A stretch of 39,067 nt of DNA, from the NCBI GenBank assembly GCA_013298545.1, contig JAAFIA010000046.1, positions 1-39,067 on the forward strand. The letters are read 5' to 3'. This document shows, piece after piece, positions 35,221 to 39,067 of the stretch. Positions within the stretch are counted from its first letter, which is position 1. Each line of letters begins with the position of its first letter. Below the pieces are notes generated by a model. It was given only the letters and a program-made list of their open reading frames with translations. It ran no database searches and was not told the origin of the DNA. This stretch comes from Bacteroidota bacterium (lineage in GTDB: Bacteria > Bacteroidota > Bacteroidia > Palsa-965). The position numbers and the translations under genes were made by a program.

Positions 35221-36039
35221 ATGGCTGGAGCTGCAGCAGAATTAGAAAAATACGAAAGCTGGGATGGCGGCATGTCGCCTCTCCGCACGAGCTATGGAAA
35301 ACTCTTCATGTGGTTTTTCCTCGTCTCCGACGCACTCACTTTCTCCGGATTTTTGAGCGCTTACGGTTTCTACCGTCATAAATATTATGGCGAATGGCCA
35401 AACCCATCTGATGTGTTCCATCACTTTCCGTTTCTTCACGGAAAACACCTCCCACTCATGTATGTGGGTCTGATGACCTTCATCCTCATCATGAGTTCTG
35501 TAACCATGGTACTTGCCGTAGAAGCCGGACACCGCAACAAACAACGCCCTGTTGTGGGTTGGATGTTTGCAACCGTCATTGGTGGTTTCATGTTCGTTGG
35601 CTCACAGGCTTGGGAATGGTACAATTTTATCAAAGGCTCCGATCAAGGCTCCGTTTTGTATAAAAATGAAATGTATCAGTATCGGGTCGATCATCTCACC
35701 CATGAACCCGTCATGACTGAACTCGTGTACAAAGGAAAAGATTTAACCGCTGCCGAATCAGCACCAATCATTGCTGCCGGAGAATCTTTCCACGGTGCAA
35801 ACCTTGTACACAATGAGTACGGACATACCCTCTTTGCCGATTTCTTCTTCTTCATCACTGGATTCCACGGATTCCACGTATTCTCAGGAGTAGTCATCAA
35901 TATTGTCATCTTCATCATGGCCCTCAATGGTGTTTTGCACCGCCGTGGCCACTATGAAATGGTAGAGAAGGTTGGTTTGTACTGGCACTTTGTAGATTTG
36001 GTTTGGGTATTCGTATTCACCTTCTTCTACCTCCTCTAA
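35221..36039 (+). CDS. Cytochrome c oxidase subunit III (long form)
   Basis: The 272-residue product is a heme-copper oxidase subunit III with MWFFLVSDALTFSGFLSAYGFYR at the start of the membrane region. FVGSQAWEWYNFI follows, then FFFITGFHGFHVFSGVVIN and GLYWHFVDLVWVFVFTFFYLL. A hydrophilic insert of about 60 residues (about 140-200) sits between helices and is longer than in the short copy. It lies between the short subunit III and subunit IV genes in the same operon. Confidence 0.93.
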   Translation: MAGAAAELEKYESWDGGMSPLRTSYGKLFMWFFLVSDALTFSGFLSAYGFYRHKYYGEWPNPSDVFHHFPFLHGKHLPLMYVGLMTFILIMSSVTMVLAVEAGHRNKQRPVVGWMFATVIGGFMFVGSQAWEWYNFIKGSDQGSVLYKNEMYQYRVDHLTHEPVMTELVYKGKDLTAAESAPIIAAGESFHGANLVHNEYGHTLFADFFFFITGFHGFHVFSGVVINIVIFIMALNGVLHRRGHYEMVEKVGLYWHFVDLVWVFVFTFFYLL

Positions 36040-36080
36040 TTCTTTTTAAATAAAAATATTCACACAAAATAATATAGGCT

Positions 36081-36554
36081 ATGTCTGAATTTCACGACGA
36101 CTATCCAAGCTACGAAACGCTCGCTCACCACAGCGAAGAAGATGGAAAGAAAATCCGCAAAACACTTTGGCTCGTGTTTTGGTTCTTGCTCGCAGTAACC
36201 ATCATCGAAGTTATTGTGGGTTTGAAAGCCGAATCTTGGGGACTTTCAAAAATGTTCCTGATGATTTTCTTTATCGGCTTCACCATTATCAAAGCGGCCG
36301 GTATTGTGTATGTGTTCATGCACTTGAAAGATGAAACACGTACCAAACGCATGATGTTGCTCTATCCATTCACCGGATTTATTATTTATCTGGTATTGAT
36401 GATGACCATGGGAGAAGGCAATTACAGTGCAAAACACCGCCTCGATATTCCAACACACCATGAACAAGCTGTTCAGAATGGCGATAAAATCGGGCCAATG
36501 CATTCAGGCGATCACGCACCTGCCAACAACGAACAAAAAGGCGAACACCACTAA
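36081..36554 (+). CDS. Cytochrome c oxidase subunit IV
   Basis: The 157-residue product has three membrane helices: TLWLVFWFLLAVTIIEVIVGL, LMIFFIGFTIIKAAGIVYVFMHL and LYPFTGFIIYLVLMMTM. The MHLKDETR motif after the second helix is typical of bacterial COX4 (PF03626). The C-terminal 40 residues are His-rich (THHEQAV, HSGDHAP, GEHH) and hydrophilic. The next gene begins three bases after the stop. Confidence 0.9.
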   Translation: MSEFHDDYPSYETLAHHSEEDGKKIRKTLWLVFWFLLAVTIIEVIVGLKAESWGLSKMFLMIFFIGFTIIKAAGIVYVFMHLKDETRTKRMMLLYPFTGFIIYLVLMMTMGEGNYSAKHRLDIPTHHEQAVQNGDKIGPMHSGDHAPANNEQKGEHH

Positions 36555-36557
36555 ACA

Positions 36558-37247
36558 ATGAAAAAAGCACTGGTTCTTCTTACGATCCTGTTGCTGCCGT
36601 CATTGATATATTTGTTCTTTGCATTCGGCACACCACGCGTCAAACGAGCACCCTTCTTTGGCCCGCGCGAAGCCGTTACAACAACCGATTCTCTCGGTAA
36701 TTCAAAAACAGATACTTCATATTATACAATTCCGGCCTTTCGTTTGCAAACAACGGAAGGCCGAAATTTTGACAGCCAGCGCCTCAACGGAAAACTCTAT
36801 GTCGCTTGTTTCGCAAACGTCGATACCATCCGTAGAAAGTTTATCGAATTTGCACGCGACTATAAAATCAATCACGGAAGCTACGCCTTGGCACGCTTTG
36901 TATTCTTCCACCCAACAGATTCTGTTGATGCCAATACAATTGATATTGGCAAAGAGTTAGGAATTGGTGCAGATACAGCTTATATGGTCTATGCTTCGCA
37001 ACAGGTCATTGATTCCTTGCGCGATAATTTCTATTTCGTAAAAACACCAAGTTTAAAAAACGATCCTTGGTTTTCTAAAGCCGATTTTGTGCTAGTCGAT
37101 CGCCAAAGCCGTATTCGCGGGTATTACGATCCACGACTCGTGATCCGTTTGAAAGAAATGAAAGAAGATATGGGCCACATTACATTCCGCGACGAAGGTG
37201 CAGAGATGGTGAAAGGGATGGAAGTAGAACAAAAAAGGAAAAAGTAA
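36558..37247 (+). CDS. Sco/thioredoxin-like protein lacking the copper ligands
   Basis: The 229-residue product has one N-terminal membrane anchor (about residues 4-24) and a periplasmic thioredoxin-like domain. Compared with the Sco protein encoded next door, the CxxxC position is replaced by ACFANVDTIRR with a single Cys. The conserved His region FIHSD is replaced by FSKAD. The following IRGYYD segment is kept in both. Without two Cys and the His it should not bind copper as Sco does. It may be a structural or regulatory paralogue in oxidase assembly. It sits three bases after subunit IV and two bases before the true Sco gene, so they are co-expressed. Confidence 0.7.
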   Translation: MKKALVLLTILLLPSLIYLFFAFGTPRVKRAPFFGPREAVTTTDSLGNSKTDTSYYTIPAFRLQTTEGRNFDSQRLNGKLYVACFANVDTIRRKFIEFARDYKINHGSYALARFVFFHPTDSVDANTIDIGKELGIGADTAYMVYASQQVIDSLRDNFYFVKTPSLKNDPWFSKADFVLVDRQSRIRGYYDPRLVIRLKEMKEDMGHITFRDEGAEMVKGMEVEQKRKK

Positions 37248-37249
37248 GC

Positions 37250-37927
37250 ATGAATACTAAATTGTTTCTTTTCTTGTGTGCACTTGTTGCATGTATTGCT
37301 TCTTGTTCAAACAATGCAGCAGAGCAAGGTGGTATTATCATAGACTCAGTTGTACACAACGGACAAGCAAGCGCATACGGAAAACTCATGCGCTACTTCC
37401 CACTCGATTCGGTTGGGCCGAATGGTGAAAAATTGTACAAAACCATTCCGCACGTTATGCTTATCAATCAAAACGGCGATTCGTTTGCAACCGATGTGCG
37501 TGGAAAAATTATACTCGTCGATTTTTTCTTTGCAACCTGCACCGGAACGTGTCCGCGCATGAATAAACAGATGACGCGTATTCAAGATGCATTTAAAAAC
37601 GATACCAACATCATACTTGTTTCTTATACCGTCGATCCAGAGGAAGATTCTGTCCCTGTCTTAAAAGCATACGCCAATCAATACAAAGCCATTCCCAATA
37701 AATGGTTTTTTCTTACGGGAAATAAAAAAAGCATTTACGATCTTGCTCGTTACAATTACTACCTCGATGTAGAACCTGGCAATGGCGATAGCGAGGATTT
37801 TATCCACAGCGATCAAATTACCATTTGCGACAAACAAGGAATCATTCGCGGATATTACCTCGGAACCGATTCGCTTGTGGTGGATAGCCTGATAAATGAT
37901 GTGAAAATTCTGCGACAAGAAAAATAA
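37250..37927 (+). CDS. SCO1/SenC/PrrC-family copper chaperone lipoprotein
   Basis: The 225-residue product has a lipoprotein signal (LFLFLCALVACIASC). A Sco fold contains the copper-binding FATCTGTCPRMNKQM (CxxxC) and the conserved His in DFIHSDQITICD. IILVSYTVDPEEDSVPVLKAYAN and the ending IRGYYLGTDS are family features. Sco proteins deliver copper to the CuA site of subunit II. It lies between its ligand-less paralogue and the DUF420 gene. Confidence 0.93.
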   Translation: MNTKLFLFLCALVACIASCSNNAAEQGGIIIDSVVHNGQASAYGKLMRYFPLDSVGPNGEKLYKTIPHVMLINQNGDSFATDVRGKIILVDFFFATCTGTCPRMNKQMTRIQDAFKNDTNIILVSYTVDPEEDSVPVLKAYANQYKAIPNKWFFLTGNKKSIYDLARYNYYLDVEPGNGDSEDFIHSDQITICDKQGIIRGYYLGTDSLVVDSLINDVKILRQEK

Positions 37928-37938
37928 TAAGCACGATT

Positions 37939-38481
37939 ATGAATGATAAAAATATCTTCCGTTGGATTCTCGCCCTTTCGGGTGTTGTATTTGTTTTGAT
38001 TGCGGTTTTAGAAAGTAAATTAATTGCACCTGTTGCCGAGGCCAATATCCCCGCTTTTGCTTATAAATTACCCGCACTCAATGCCGTGCTGAATGGATCT
38101 TGTTTTGTCTTGCTGTGGGTATCACTTTATTTTATCAAGCAGAAAAACATTGCCATACACAAACGCATTAATCTTATTGTGTTTGGTTTGTCGGCGCTGT
38201 TCATTGTATCGTATGTGTTGTTTCATTATTTCGTTCCAGAAACGTTGTATCCCAAGGGAGCGCCAGCACGTGGTTTCTACCTCATTTTGTTGTTGAGTCA
38301 TATTTTACTTTCGGCCATTGTTTTGCCCATGGTGTTGCTTTCTTTTTACCACGGTTTGAAAAATAATGTCGAAAAGCACCGTAAATTAGTTCGCTTCACG
38401 TTCCCCATCTGGTTGTATGTAACACTTACAGGCGTTGTAGTTTATTTTATGATTTCGCCGTATTATAATTTTCCTGCGTAA
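37939..38481 (+). CDS. DUF420 membrane protein (CtaM/YozB-like)
   Basis: The 180-residue product has about five membrane helices. DUF420 features include LPALNAVLNGSCFVLLWVSLYFIKQKNIAIHKRINL, a YLILLLSHILLSAIVLPMVLLSFY segment and RKLVRFTFPIWLYVTLTGVVVYFM. His residues in IHKR and LLSHIL are typical. CtaM, the Firmicutes member of this family, is needed for maturation of heme-copper oxidases, which fits the operon position. The gene ends the oxidase unit. Confidence 0.85.
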   Translation: MNDKNIFRWILALSGVVFVLIAVLESKLIAPVAEANIPAFAYKLPALNAVLNGSCFVLLWVSLYFIKQKNIAIHKRINLIVFGLSALFIVSYVLFHYFVPETLYPKGAPARGFYLILLLSHILLSAIVLPMVLLSFYHGLKNNVEKHRKLVRFTFPIWLYVTLTGVVVYFMISPYYNFPA

Positions 38482-38542
38482 GTTTTTTCTTACCACTTTC
38501 TAAACTAGTAACGCGAAGACGGGATAATTTCATGGGTTTTCA

Positions 38543-38573
38543 TTTGCTTGTTCTTATGAAAAGATTATATTTG
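38543..38573 (+). promoter_or_regulatory. Promoter of the glycine-rich protein gene (-33 TTTG, -7 TATATTTG)
   Basis: TTTG at 38543-38546 and TATATTTG at 38566-38573 are separated by exactly 19 bp, a full match to the Bacteroidota consensus. The start codon is 39 bp downstream of the box. Confidence 0.8.
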
Positions 38574-38612
38574 AAAGGCAGTCATTAATTTGTCTTCAAA
38601 TAAACACAACCC

Positions 38613-39067
38613 ATGAAAAAACATTTACCCTCACTAGTTTCGCTTTTTACAACGAGCCTTCTTGTAGCGCAAACAACCACAACATTTAATCCGAACGGAA
38701 CGGGCAAAACGGGAACCGTTCAACAATATGTCGTTCCGGCCTGTGTCTCTCAAGTAACAATTAACGCTTATGGCGCACAAGGTGGCAATACCAATGGTGG
38801 CTTAGGCGCGCAAATCATTGGAACATTTCCAGTAACATTTGGCGATACGCTTTATATTGCTGTTGGCCAACAAGGAACGGTAAATAACTGTGGTGGCACA
38901 AACGCCTCGTCTGGTGGCGGTGGCGGTTCGTTTGTTTGGAAAAGTAATGGTCCATCGCGTACCCTGCTTGTTGCTGCTGGCGGCGGTGGTGGAGGCAACA
39001 CCAATTGGAGTGGTGGTTGTATTGTTGGTATCAATGCTGTAACAGTAACCAGTGGAACACAAGGAAA
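38613..39067 (+). CDS. Secreted glycine-rich protein, N-terminal part (3' end outside window)
   Basis: The frame opens at ATG 38613 and runs to the end of the window (151 codons visible), so it is incomplete. A signal peptide (KKHLPSLVSLFTTSLLVAQ) is followed by a Thr-rich stretch. A glycine-rich beta domain contains QYVVPACVSQVTINAYGAQGG, SSGGGGGSFVW and LLVAAGGGGGGNTN. This pattern is known from large surface adhesin-like or receptor-like proteins of Bacteroidota. A C-terminal sorting signal would be expected but lies outside the window. It is preceded by a strong promoter of its own. Confidence 0.75.
   Translation, partial: MKKHLPSLVSLFTTSLLVAQTTTTFNPNGTGKTGTVQQYVVPACVSQVTINAYGAQGGNTNGGLGAQIIGTFPVTFGDTLYIAVGQQGTVNNCGGTNASSGGGGGSFVWKSNGPSRTLLVAAGGGGGGNTNWSGGCIVGINAVTVTSGTQG

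Noticed and set aside
34586-36039. Two adjacent subunit III genes as an unusual duplication
   Set aside because: A short and a long subunit III in tandem is, to my knowledge, a normal arrangement in Bacteroidota oxidase operons.

Overview
The window comes from the chromosome of a member of the Bacteroidota. Three consecutive secreted proteins end in type IX secretion (T9SS) type A sorting domains. Several genes carry Bacteroidota-type promoters (-33 TTTG / -7 TAnnTTTG), and most start codons lack a Shine-Dalgarno sequence. The order rpsU - xer recombinase - hpf - tRNAs - tuf - tRNA-Trp - secE - nusG - rplKAJL - rpoBC is also typical of this phylum. No 16S gene is present, so I do not assign a genus.

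Layout. (1) 1-3781: the end of an OmpA-family protein, purM, and a PIF1/RecD-like helicase. (2) 3782-5012: an AT-rich island with dinD and three perfect palindromes sharing the 20-bp core TTTTCCTGACGTCAGGAAAA. One palindrome lies upstream of dinD, one inside its reading frame and one downstream. (3) 5013-7550: a GNAT acetyltransferase, prfA and pyrF, closed by a strong bidirectional terminator. (4) 7636-11288, minus strand: a TPR protein and a small lipoprotein, then gmhA and a GT4-like glycosyltransferase that probably act on surface glycans. (5) 11395-26501: the translation/transcription core listed above, with five tRNAs, several RNA hairpins and a terminator after rpoC. (6) 26658-28456: a LytS-type histidine kinase overlapping a LytTR response regulator. 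(7) 28548-33519: three T9SS cargo proteins (arylsulfotransferase-like, a two-repeat beta-domain protein, CotH with a lamin-tail domain), preceded by a tandem 13-bp repeat that resembles a LytTR-type site. (8) 33670-38481: a cytochrome oxidase assembly and subunit operon (cyoE, two subunit III genes, subunit IV, a Sco-like protein without copper ligands, a normal Sco, and DUF420/CtaM-like). (9) 38613-end: the start of a secreted glycine-rich protein behind a textbook Bacteroidota promoter.

Most of the window is conserved housekeeping DNA. The least explained parts are the dinD palindrome family, the tandem repeat next to the LytTR gene, the two-tier hairpin with U-tract between rpsU and the recombinase gene, and the ligand-less Sco paralogue.
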